From Branchiostoma floridae (Eukaryota; Chordata; Leptocardii; Amphioxiformes; Branchiostomatidae): a stretch of DNA of 64,000 nt. The stretch covers positions 1,536,833 to 1,600,832 of the forward strand of contig NC_049996.1 in NCBI RefSeq assembly GCF_000003815.2, written 5' to 3'. The position numbers were made by a program, and so were the translations under genes. Positions 10,158 through 22,000 of this stretch are shown piece by piece. The notes under the pieces were generated by a model. That model ran no database searches. It saw only the letters and a list, made by a program, of their open reading frames with translations, and was not told the DNA's origin. Numbering within the stretch: the stretch's first letter is position 1; each line of letters opens with the position of its first letter.

Positions 10158-10340
10158 TGAAACAACAAAGAGGGGCGAGTAGAACAGAAAGAAACAATAT
10201 ATACAAATACCCAGTGACTGACCCGGGAATCGAACCCGGGTCCTCCAGATCACAACACTAGTCGTCTAACTGAGTGAGCCAAAAGCCTGACAGGCATTTG
10301 GCAAGGTCAGTTTCCGCTACTAGAACCCCCCACTGTTACA
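10158..10340 (-). mobile_element. Solo LTR with tRNA-like core and 4-bp target duplication
   Basis: On the - strand it begins TGTAACAGTGG and ends CTCGCCCCTCTTTGTTGTTTCA (TG...CA), flanked by GTAG on both sides (10154-10157 and 10341-10344). The core holds a tRNA-like stretch with TGGCTCACTCAG (A-box-like) and GGTTCGATTCC (B box) within a perfect CCCGG/CCGGG T-arm. Ends match the LTRs at 50025-50480, but the tRNA-like core differs. Confidence 0.82.
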
Positions 10341-10895
10341 GTAGACACCGATTTCTTTTCTGCACTTTGTAAATATCGTTATAGAAAATGATTCAATTAT
10401 GTGGATGTATTCTCATTGGCATTACCGCATACGCTTTGATATATTGAGAAGACGTACGCATATTATAAAAAAGAGACGTTAAGGCAGCATCAATATTAAT
10501 ACTATAATATTAATTCCACAGATGTGCCCAAGATCTTGTTGCGACATCTATATATTTTCCCATGCTTGTTATGTTATGTCAACATAACAATATATTGTAT
10601 TACTAAATAAAGAAAGAGAAAGTGAATCTCTTCAAACTGTATATGATAGAGTAAATCATTTAGTGATGAAGAGCAGATGGACGACGTATCAAATACGAAA
10701 ATCAAATCGAAAGAAGCGATATCCTGATTTATAAGACACTATGTAAGACTGCTGTAAATACCTTGGGTACCCGAGCCTCCAATCCGGAGTGGCCGCTGGC
10801 TCATTAGCCTGGATACCATACCCCAACCTCAAATATCTTTCGTGTTGGGGTCTGGCAGGATGGCTGTAGAAAGGTTCTCGGAAGGCCCTTGATCA
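10341..10895. other. Intergenic DNA after the C1A-like gene
   Basis: AATAAA near 10606 could end a long transcript, but the gene's own signal is not clear because the solo LTR sits directly downstream of the stop. A foldback piece (TAGCCTGGATACC / GGTCTGGCAGGATGGCT) lies at ~10797-10865. Confidence 0.4.
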
Positions 10896-11187
10896 GGGGT
10901 TCGCTTAAAAGGCTGGGCTGTCTACCAGGCCAGGCTACCTGGCCTGGCTATCACGTCAGGCTACTCAGATCCCCCCATTCATAGCCCCATCATATGGCAC
11001 TCAGCCAAAATAGCTGATTGACAGGCATAGTAATTGCTGATCTCCAACCCTGCTAGTGCCAGTGACCCAAGGTTGCCCTGTCCACCACTGGCTGGGCCCT
11101 TTGGGAATGTGTCTGGGAGGCCTTGCTTGCAGCATGTCAGGAACACAAGTACCAGCACTGTGTTTGTGTATGTTTGTGGGTGTGTAA

Positions 11188-11221
<34 letters not shown>

Positions 11222-11917
11222 AAGAATGGGCTTGCCAGCAACAGAAATTTGTTTCTTTATTGAATATCTATCTTCTAGAACAGAAACTATCTCAGCTTGT
11301 GCAACAAGAAGGGAGAGCATAAATCACTTGCTCACTGTAAAGCTAAACTTGTATTGACCAAGGGGGTACTGTATAATTACATGTACCTCCTTGTTCTCTA
11401 TGCTAGTATGCCATGTTGACATATACAATCTTAGTAGTCACATAGCATTTTTGAGGCTGTGGATTGTTATCCACTGTACAATTTTTGTGTCCAGGACAGA
11501 GCCCAATCCTCTCCTTCCACTGACAATAATCTCTCCAACCCCCTTGTACAAGTTGGAGTGGGGAAAGTACTGTTAACAGATTTTGTGACATGTCAAGGGA
11601 TTTGAACCCAGGACCTCTGTTTTCTAGGTCTAACACCCTAAAGCATTTACCGAACACAGTACTGGTACAGTACTTGAATGTGTTCCTGACAGCTGCAAGG
11701 AAGGCCTCCCAGACACTTTCCCGAAGGGTCCAGCCAGTGGACACTGGCAGGGTTGAAAATTAGCAATTACTATGCCTGTCAATCAGCTATTTTGGCTGAG
11801 TGCCACATGATGGGGGTATGAATGGGGGGATCTGAGTAGCCTGACGTAATAGCCAGGCCAGGTAGACAGGCCAGGTAGCCTGGCCTGGTAGACAGCCCAG
11901 CCTTTTAAGCGAACCCC
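10896..11917. mobile_element. hAT-like non-autonomous element, ~1.02 kb
   Basis: Ends GGGGTTCGCTTAAAAGGCTG and its inverse continue as long inverted arms of ~250-300 bp. The flanks repeat TTGATCA (10889-10895 and 11918-11924), extendable to 8 bp, as for hAT. It contains a TG microsatellite (~11190-11218) and no transposase. Confidence 0.85.
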
Positions 11918-12039
11918 TTGATCAGAGGGAGGAGAACCTGGGATTGATGACCACTCACACCACAGGTAGCCAGCACGGCACGAAAAACGGTATTTAAGGA
12001 TGCTGAAACCATGCGTAATGTTGACGTATTTTCCTCCTT

Positions 12040-13110
12040 TACGGATCTATACACCACTTATACGGGTACGTAAATATTGCCTTTAAGTGGTCTTTCTGTA
12101 GGTCCGTGTTAGTCCTTATTTTCCGGTTTTCCCGTTGTCTTTCAGCAGCTTAAAGATGTCGTAAATGATTTTTAAAACCCCCTTAAAACTTGTTTAAAGT
12201 TCACGTTTATTTGATCTTAAGCCTCTTTACGTCTCATATACAATTGCATTAAGTGGATTATAACGTGTGTATTAGTGCCTTTTCAGCAGCTTAAAGTTGC
12301 CATAAATACTTATTAAAACGCCCTTAAGACATGTTTAAACTTCACGTTTATTTGATGTAAAGCCTCTTTACGTCTCATATACGTGTGCATTAAGAGGATT
12401 ATAACGTGTGTTTAGGTGCCTTTTCAGCAGTTTAAAGTTGCCATAAATATCTATTAAAACGCCCTTAAGACATGTTTAAACTTCACGTATATTTGATCTA
12501 AAGCCTATTTACGTCTCATATACGTGTGCATTAAGTGGATTATAACGTGTGTTTAGGTGCCTTTTCAGCAGCTTAAATTTGCCATAAATATCTATTATAA
12601 CGCCCTTAAGACTTGTTTAAACTTCACGTTTATTTGATCTAAAGCCTGTTTACGTCTCATATACGTGTGCATTAAGAGGATTATAACGTGTGTTTAGGTG
12701 CCTTTTCAGCAGCTTAAATTTGCCATAAATACCTATCATAACGCCCTTAAGACTTGTTTAAACTTCACGTTTATTTGATCTAAAGCCTATTTACGTCTCA
12801 TATACGTGTGCATTAAGTGTATAATAACGTGTTTAGGTGCCTTTTCAGCAGCTTAAATTCGCCATAAATATCTATTAAAACGCCCTTAAGACATGTTTAA
12901 ACTTCACGTTTATTTGATCTAAAGCCTATTTACGTCTCATACACGTGTGAATTAAGAGGATTTAATGTGTCCATATTTTTCTTTTTAGCAGCTTAAAGTT
13001 GTCATAAATACGTACTAAAACACCCTTAAGACACGTTTAAAGTTCCCTCTGTACGTCTCATATACGTGTGCATTAAGTTGATTATAAGGTGTGGATAAGT
13101 GCCATTTTAG
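12040..13110. repeat. ~140-bp satellite, about seven units
   Basis: The anchor CAGCAGCTTAAA recurs at ~12143, 12284, 12425, 12565, 12706, 12845 and 12986 (periods 139-141). Units share GCCCTTAAGAC, TTAAACTTCACGTTTATTTG and CATATACGTGTGCATTAAG. Outer units are more diverged than inner ones. Confidence 0.93.
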
Positions 13111-13457
13111 GAGAATGATCATTAGCACATTTTAAAGCAAGAAAATACAATGGATGAAACTTTGAAATTTTATTGAATTACGAGAAAATATTACATGGAA
13201 AAGTAAAAAAAAACCTACAGCCTACTAGGTATTTGTGGCCTTTCATTCTGATGAAGTCGGCAGTTGAAACAATCACAACGGTTGCGCAATTCCGTGCAGC
13301 AGTCCACAGTCCCATTTCCAGTGTCGGGTGAAGCGTCTCGGCGTAAGTTAAAAAGAGCACACATGTACAGTTCCATCTGGTCACCACAGAAATAAGAATC
13401 CGGTAAGATCTAGAGTAGTGGCCGATATGACTCGTGCTGTTGGATGGTCTAGGGTTA

Positions 13458-14338
13458 CGAGGGGGGTTCAATAAGTTCTTTGCCTCATCAAGAAATAACA
13501 AGCACAACTCAGATTTTCAGGCACAACTTCATAGTATGAAGTCTTTTATCAATATCCTCCAAATTACAAATCATTGGAGTCATTACTTTCCAGGCATTCG
13601 TTTTTTCTAAATTAGAAGGTAAGTGGGGAGAAAAAGAAGGGTGAAGTGTGATCAGACAATTTGACCTCACACCTCAGGTTGCAGATCAATTGTCCACCTT
13701 TTTTTTTCGTTATCCCTTACCTAACGTTACTGGGTGTCGCCTGCAACATGATGATCACAATAATTTGAATTTTGGTACACATTTATATAAGACTTTATAC
13801 ATGTACGTGGGGTTATCAATAAGTCCCCGAATTTACCGAGAAAAAATAAGCACAGCTCAGATTTCGAAGCATAGATGTCAAGTATAAAGTCTTATATAAA
13901 TATGTACCAAAATTCAAATTAGTGTGATCATTACTTTGCAGGCGACACCCAGTAACGTTAGGTGAGGGAGAAGGAAAAAAACGTGGACAATGGACCTGAC
14001 CTGAGTGTGTGGGTCAATTTGCGCTGCTGGAAGTTAGAAACCCAATTCTTTTTGCTTGAAATAGGAAGAGAATCATTATCAAACATTTTGACAACGTCTT
14101 TTGTTAATTTATGGCATGGGAAACTAGACCCACACATGTCTGATCACAATTCACACAACTTTTTTCTCGCCACTTACCTTCTAATTTAGGAAAAACGAAT
14201 GCCTGGAAAGTAATGACTCCAATGATTTGAAATTTGGAGGATATTGATAAAAGACTTCATACTATGAAGTTGTGCCTGAAAATCTGAGTTGTGCTTGTTA
14301 TTTCTTGGTGAGGCAAAGAACTTATTGAACCCCCCTCG
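13458..14338. mobile_element. Palindromic mariner-type element, ~880 bp
   Basis: Flanked by TA (13456-13457, 14339-14340). Ends CGAGGGGGGTTCAATAAGTT match the first bases of the mariner TIR at 6267. Arms of ~200 bp at each side plus an inner palindrome (~13677-13800 against ~13880-14000) make almost the whole element one hairpin, with ~115 extra bases in the right half. The centre (13806 on) carries another TIR-like end, CGTGGGGTTATCAATAAGTC. Confidence 0.85.
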
Positions 14339-14340
14339 TA

Positions 14341-15164
14341 TGTGGACGCGAAACATGTACAGCTTGCAGTCTCGGCTTCTATTAATCCGGATGGTAAAAG
14401 GTCCCTGATTTCCATTCTGTGTCGATTTCCAACACAACAGCTTTTACAGAATGATAGCCACCTCGTATCTTTGAGTCAAATTCCGTCACCGGGGGTCCTA
14501 GGCGGTAAAAGAGGTGTCGCGGCCACAACTTGCGGGCTAGAACAGGCCCAAACTTTCTTCAATACTTCTCTTCAAAAATGAACGCCTGGAAAATAACCGC
14601 TCCTTGTCGTACGTATGGCCCGTAAATTTGAACCCCCCACTCTTTTCTGCCATTGGATACATCCTATCACATGACACAGCTGTGCCACAGACGGACCAAG
14701 GAAGTTCAACCTCCTTGGACGGACGGAGGTGTGCGCCCCATGGCGAGTACGAAATAACGCTGAATAAATTTACATCTTGCCTGCCCACGCATATCACCAT
14801 AATTAACCCAAACAAACACGAGCAACACGAGAAGACACCGCCTGTGCGCACAAACTGTTCTTTCTCGACGCTTGCTTGTAGATAAAGAAATAAACATATT
14901 TCGTACATTTACCTGTAGTAAGAACTGCTTGCCGTTTTATAGAGAAAACACAACTCACTAAACAAAACGCTATACCTACTACATCCTTATTCTTCAAGCA
15001 GAGGTTGAGTCGCGGAGATATTCATAGCAGTAGTCGGGATTTCTACCGTCTCTTAGCTCGAGTGTCAACTTGCCACAAAGAAAACAGGCGGCCTCACCCT
15101 GATTTAGACCCTGGAATTTGTATATGCGGTATAAAATATATGCGGTATAAAATAAAAAGGAAAG
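14341..15164. other. Intergenic DNA between MITE and satellite
   Basis: No gene recognised. One isolated end of the CTCCAAGCAGAGG MITE family (TTCTTCAAGCAGAGGTTG) lies at ~14991-15008. Two TATGCGGTATAAAA repeats sit at ~15122-15150. Confidence 0.4.
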
Positions 15165-17010
15165 GGTCTCCTCCTGTTCGCAGAAACTACGCTTCAAACA
15201 TGCTGTATGTTCAGCAGAAAAAGGCAACGTTTCATAAAACCTTTGAGATGGTATTAGCTAATAGATAAAACGGGGGTAGTGCCCCAAAGTTTGCTTAAGC
15301 TACGCGGGTTCAAAGATTAAACATGTCGTATGTTCAACAGAAATACGCAACATTTCATATACGTCTTGGCAACATATAAGCTAAACGGGGGAAGTCTCCC
15401 CTAGTTCGCTTAAACTGCGCGGATTCAAAGATTAAACAAGTCGTATGTTCAACAGAGATACGCAACATTTCATATACGTCTTGGCAGCATATAAGGTAAA
15501 TGGGGGAGGTCTCCCCTAATTCGCTTAAACTGCGCGGATTCAAAGATTAAACTTGTTGTATGTTTTACAGAAATACGCAATATTTCATATACGTCTTGAC
15601 AACATAAAAGCTAAACGGGGGAGGTCTCACCTAGTTCGCTTAAACTGCGCGGATTCAAAGATTAAACTTGTCGTATGTTCAACAGAAATACGCAACATTT
15701 CATATACGTCTTGGCAACATATAAGCTAAACAAGGGAGGTCTCCCCTAGTTTGCTTAAACTGCGCGGATTCAAAGATTAAACATGTCGTATGTTTTACAG
15801 AAATACGCAACATTTCATATACGTTTTGGCAACATATAAGCTAAACGGGGGAGGTCTCCCCTAGTTCGCTTAAACTGCGCGGATTCAAAGATTAAACATG
15901 TCGTATGTTCAACAGAAATACACAACATTTCATATACGTCTTGACAACATATAAGCTAAACGGGGGTGGTCTCCCGAAGTTCACTTAAACTGCGCGGATT
16001 CAAAGATTAAACTTGTTGTATGTTTTACAGAAATACGCAACATTTCATATACGTTTTGGCAGCATATAAGCTAAACGGGGGAGGTCTCCCCTAGTTCGTT
16101 TAAACTGCGCGGATTCAAAGATTAAACATGTCGTATGTTCAAAAGAAATACGCAACATTTCATATACGTTTTGGCAACATATAAGCTAAATGGGGGAGGT
16201 CTCCCCTAGTTCCCTTAAACTGCGCGGATTCAAAGATTAAACATGTCGTATGTTTTACAGAAATACGCAACATTTCATATACGTTTTGGCAACATATAAG
16301 CTAAACGGGGGAGGTCTCCCCTAGTTCGCTTAAACTGCGCGGATTCAAAGATTAAACATGTCGTATGTTCAACAGAGATACGCAACATTTCATATACGTT
16401 TTGGCAGCATATAAGCTAAATGGGGGAGGTCTCCCCTAGTTCGCTTAAACTGCGCGGATTCAAAGATTAAACTTGTTGTATGTTTTACAGAAATACGCAA
16501 CATTTCATATACGTCTTGACAACATATAAGCTAAACGGGGGAGGTCTCCCCTAGTTCGCTTAAACTGCGCGGATTCAAAGATTAAACTTGTTGTATGTTT
16601 TAGAAATACGCAACATTTCATATACGTCTTGACAACATATAAGCTAAACGGGGGTGGTCTCCCGAAGTTCACTTAAACTGCGCGGATTCAAAGATTAAAC
16701 TTGTTGTATGTTTTACAGAAATACGCAACATTTCATATACGTTTTGGCAGCATATAAGCTAAACGGGGGAGGTCTCCCCTAGTTCGTTTAAACTGCGCGG
16801 ATTCAAAGATTAAACATGTCGTATGTTCAAAAGAAATACGCAACATTTCATATACGTTTTGGCAACATATAAGCTAAACGGGGGAGGTCTCCCCTAGTTC
16901 GCTTAAACTGCGCGGATTCAAAACTTAAACATGCGTATGTTCAAATGAAATACGCAACATTTCATATACGTCTTGGCAAATATATAAACGGGGGAGGTCT
17001 TCCCTTCTTT
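15165..17010. repeat. 115-bp satellite with higher-order structure
   Basis: The anchor TTCAAAGATTAAAC occurs at 15309, 15424, 15539, 15654, 15769, 15884, 15999 and on every ~115 bp to ~16802, with one 113-bp step. Each unit has CATTTCATATACGT and a small hairpin GGGGAGGTCTCCCC. The first and last units are degenerate. Variant marks show that units around 15895-16240 recur around 16585-16928. Confidence 0.95.
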
Positions 17011-18563
17011 GCGTAAATGACGGTTCGAATTAAATTATATATATGGCATCCTTCGGTCAATATTGACCATGGTATACGCAACATTTCATATAACGTAAAA
17101 TAGCGCATATAAGCTAACCGTGAGAGGTTCTCCCCTGTTCGAATTAAACCTTGCGCACAGAGAGTTCGATAACGTCAAATGCTTTCCGAATAGCTAAAAA
17201 ACACAGAAGATTATTGTATTTGACTTTGTATTGTATTGTATTTGTATTTGCTGAGGTATAAACATAACATTTTGTACCAGAAAGCGCAATAATTTTCAGT
17301 TTTGACTGTAAATCTTGCCACTGTTATAAAACAGATGACGCAATGTTTTATCTAACACCAGACAAAGGCTTATTACATTTGACTTAGCCGGTTAACATGC
17401 ATTTTGTAACAGATCTAGAGAAACGGTATTTGTCCGATTTGACAGAAAATATTTTTGAGACATTTAAGTTGTCTTTTTGGCAAACTAAAATACATGTAAA
17501 ATTCACGTAAAGAAACACAACAGATTAAGTTAGATTTACAAACGCTGAAATCTTCCGTAAATGCCAAACGTATGTTTCCGATGCCTTTGATAGATCTTAA
17601 AATCTGCTGAAATATTTCTCCGCCTTTAAGGGCTTTATACGTATCTCTGAAACTTTGCTTAAAAAGTTGTTTTCGTGCTGTGCAGCTACAACACACCACA
17701 GTTGGTCAGCAGGCTATCACAGTTACTGTAGCGAATCAGGTACTTAGTGGTCACTGTTATGGATTCAAAAAATACAGTTGGGGGTCTTTAACCAATCATG
17801 GTAGGGTGTGATTACCTCCTGCTGATCTTGCTATTGTTCTATTGGTGGAGTTTTTTGCCCACAATAAGGGGCAAAATTGAGAAGAGTTCGTATGTCATCC
17901 TGCCAGACCCCTGAAAATATTGAGACGGATACTACGTAGAACGGTACCCCCAGGCCTTTAGTTAGAACAAATAGCAAATTGCAAGTGGTGAAACATAAAT
18001 TTAAGTATGCACAGCAGTCATCTTGATAAAGAATGATTGATGCATGTTTTGGGAATTATTCAAATAAAAGTAATCAGATAAATGGAGCAACTTATAGGTC
18101 AATCATTCATAAGTAGAGGTTTGTATGCACAACGTAACTAACGGAACCCAAAGTGGTTCCTTTTATAACGGCTAAAAGTATTATAATGAAATCCAAAGTC
18201 AACATTGTGACCAATATACTAAATCAATATAGAGCTAAAAATGTCGACATAATTGCAAGAGGGAATGATTTAATTGATTTCATGACTTCCCTCTCTCTTG
18301 TCTTTATTTTTATACTAAAAGTGGATAAATCCCAGTTTTCAAGCCTGTGACGTTAGACGTTCCTGAGTAAATCGACCCATAAAGTAACTTTATTTCATTT
18401 CGTCCAAAAGAAATCTAACGCGTACGTTCTTCTGATTGCCGCTGGTTCGGACTTTCTCTGAGTGCAAAAAAGGAATATCACATTTCATCTGACTTTGTCA
18501 TTGTGGGGCCTTGGAATGATGTCTTCTCAATAAACCGTTCATTCCTTCATCCGTTCATTCATC
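17011..18563. other. Intergenic DNA
   Basis: Degenerate satellite pieces run on to ~17160. The motif CTTCGGTCAATATTGACCAT at ~17050 recurs at ~52507, so it belongs to a repeat. No coding signal seen in the remainder. Confidence 0.4.
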
Positions 18564-19084
18564 CATACTCCTTCTTTCTTTCTTTCTTTCTTGTACTTTA
18601 TTCCTCCCTTGGGAGAGCATTGCATAGCTGAAGTATTTACAAAGGGGAAGCCGTGACATTAAACATGTGGTACATAGCAATCCTGTTAAAATAAAATAAA
18701 TTATATCCTTATATTGTTGTAATTTCGTACTCATATTTACAATCTCTCAGAGGGCAGGTGAACGAACCTGCCAGGGGTATCCCATGCCCCAAACGTCTAG
18801 TCTACTGATGACCATTGGGACATTAAAAAAATCACTCGATCAGATCTATCATACCATAATAACTGTCTCTTCTCGTCTCTATTTCTGTGCATTGTACACA
18901 TAACTCTCAAGAGTTCTCTAAAGTTCTTTAGAGTTCCACTTTCAAGGTTCAGTGACCCTTTCCGTATCGTTCTCTACAACTCCTTGTGACTCTACACAGT
19001 TCAGTTCTCCACAGCTCGTATGTTTAACTCACAGTCTAGCTTCTGTCGAGGCTGTGTTGTAGCCTTTGTTGAGGTAGTTTAAGT

Positions 19085-22000
19085 CTAGCTCTTTTCAGCT
19101 CTTTCTTCTTCTCTCGTATGTACGTCCTCAGCTCTCGTGTGTTCTATTCTCCTTGCCCGTGCTGCAGTTTTGCCTCTCNNNNNNNNNNNNNNNNNNNNNN
19201 NNNNNNNNNNNNNNNNNNNNNNNNNNNNNNNNNNNNNNNNNNNNNNNNNNNNNNNNNNNNNNNNNNNNNNNNNNNNNNCGCTCCACACAGCTGGTTCTAC
19301 AGCTTCTTCTACTATCTCGGCACCCAGCATGACCTCTGTGAATCTCTCATCTGGTTGCTCGTGCACTTTTGCCATGACTCTTACTCCCAGGGTGTTTGCT
19401 ATTTCTTCCGCCAGGGTTTGTCGTAAGTGGTTAAATGTGAAACATCTGGTGAATAGATGACCGACCAAGTCTTCTGTAGCGTTGTGGCAGGTTGGACATG
19501 CTTTTACGGTGTGTCTGGTTGGGATGGTACTGAGGAGTATGAGGTTCTTAAGGTCTCTCTGATACTCTGGCTGTTGTCTTGCTAGTGTCCATAGCTTGTG
19601 GGGTTTGTTGTTTGTCTGGTGGACTCTGTAGAACCTGTGGCAGTTGGTTTCTGATGCAGTGCTTTCCCTCCACCTCTCACTCTCTTGTGTCTGTATTGTC
19701 GTCTTTACTAGCTGTTTCCATGCATCTACTGTAGGGAAGTCTGTTGTCAACCAGTATCCTTCCAGCCACTCCACCAGGCCATATTCCTTAGCAACTTCAA
19801 AACACTCGTCCACAAATCCTCTTGTCTTACTGCCTGGCTTTGCTAGGATGTAGGAGTACAGCCTGATGAGGAACACTCTCTTTGCAAGTACAGTGTTTTG
19901 CAGACTGACGAGCTTTCCGAAAAGGCAGAGTTTACATTTGTCCAGGATTGACTTCAGACTTGTCAGTCCTATCGCACTAAGACACGCCGTCGTCTCTGTC
20001 TGGAAGTGCATGCCTTGCATGTTTTTTGCTCCCCTTCTGTGCACTCTCTCTAGTTTAAGTAGATCGCTGCTTGAAGGGTCCCAAAACTCGCACCCATGTA
20101 GCATGCTGGGAATGACCAATGTGTTGTACAAGGTCTTGTAGATTAGCGGGTTGGGGTGTTGTCCTTCAGAACCTGTTGTCAGAATCGCACTAATCTTTCC
20201 CTTCCCTTTTCTGCATGCCCCCTCAATGGGTTCTTTTGATAACATGTTGGCAGAGTGTTGTACCCCAACATGCGTTACTGTAGCTGTCTCCGGTATAGAA
20301 CTTGTTCCCATTTTCCACAAGGTTGTTTCACTGGCCGCGTTATGGCTGTTAGTTGTCTGCCCAAAGATGATGCATTTACTTTTTCCTGGTGCAAATTCAA
20401 ATCTCCATCTTTTTCCATAACATTCCATCGTGTCGATCATTCTCTGCAGACCTGCCTGTGTGCTCGCCAGCAGACATATGTCATCCGCTAAGGCAGGCGA
20501 AGCACAACTGATCCCTCCTATGCTCACTCCTCCCGACTGTTGCTGTAGTTCGTCGTGTACATCATCTGTTGCTAGTAGATAGCAGGTAAGGGACAATACA
20601 CCTCCTTGGTTCACACCTCTTGAAGTGCTGAATTCTCTGGAAAAACCTCCATTCAGCATGACAGAATATGTACAACCGGTGTGCATGAGCTTGAGGAGTC
20701 TCCATAGTCTGCCATTTACTCCTTTCTTGTACATTTTAAACAACATTCCCTCCAGCCAGACTGTGTCGTAAGCTTTCTTTGTATCAAGGAAGCAGCCGTA
20801 TACTAGGCTGCCTCTTTCAATGTAGTGGTTGATCACTTCTCTCACAATGAAGGCGGTAGTGATGTTGCTGCATCCAACTTGTCCCCCATTCTGGAGTTGG
20901 TGAGGTATACTTCTATCATGTAGCCAAGGATTCCATCTATTAAACAATGTCCTCTCCCATACTTTAGAAATGACAGGTAGCAGCGTCACACCCCGGTGCG
21001 AGTCCATGTCTGTTTTGTTTGTTTTGCCTTGCTTAAGGAGGGGTATCTTCAGTCCTTTCTTAAAGCCCTCTGGGATGTGTTCTTTCTCTCTTATTGCATT
21101 GAACAGCAATGTCAAACGAGCCCACAATGCCTCACCTCCATACTTGATATGTTCGTATACCAGGCCATCTCTGCCTCCACTCTTTCCATTCTTCAAACCC
21201 TGGCAAACAGAGGCTACCTCTTGTGGGGAGAAGGGTTCTTCCAGTATCCCTTCCAGGTTGTTGTAGCTTTCTTCTTCCATCTTGGCTACCTCTTCTGTGA
21301 TTTGGTTCTTGTGTATTTCATCGAAGCGCATGGCTTCCTCTTCTTGTTCGTTGCCCAATGTCTCAAAGTGTCTTGCCCAAGTTTCTCTCACTTGACTGGG
21401 ATTGTTGATGACTTGTTCCCCCACTTTTACTGCTTGCGGCCTGTTGGTTCTGCCCTTTCTCTGTCGGATCTTTTTCCAGAACTCTTTGTCGTTAGATGCT
21501 GCTAGGACTGCCAGCTCTTCATTCTGTTTGGCTTCTTGTAAGAGTTTTGCTTTCCTCAGTTCTGACCTGAACTGGTTCTTCCTCTCTTTATAAGCCTTGT
21601 ACAGTTGGTTCTCTTTTTCTCTTGGTTTTCCCCCTTCTTTCCATTGTATCCAAGCGCTCACTTGTTGCTGGTGCGCTTCTGTCAGCATTGGTGACCAGTA
21701 GGGTTTCTGGTGTTTCTTGCACTTATTTGTGGGTATCACTTCTTCTCCTGTTGTTCTCAGTACTGTTATTATTGTATCAAGATCTTTCTCTATGGACTCT
21801 GCTGACCATGTGGCTGGAGCACTGTTTGCTTCTAGCCTCTCACTCACTCTTTTTTTGTAAGTCTCTTTGATTGTCTGGTCTCCATCTCTGTGCCAGTTGA
21901 GTTTTGGTCTGATCACTGCTTCTTCGAACTCATTTGGTTTGTTGGCGAATGAGGCAACTATGGGGCTATGATCTGATAAGTTGAGGCTGCAATCACCAAT

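Noticed and set aside
15165..17010. CRISPR-like regular repeat array
   Set aside because: The whole 115-bp unit is conserved, with no unique spacers, in a eukaryotic context; it is a satellite.
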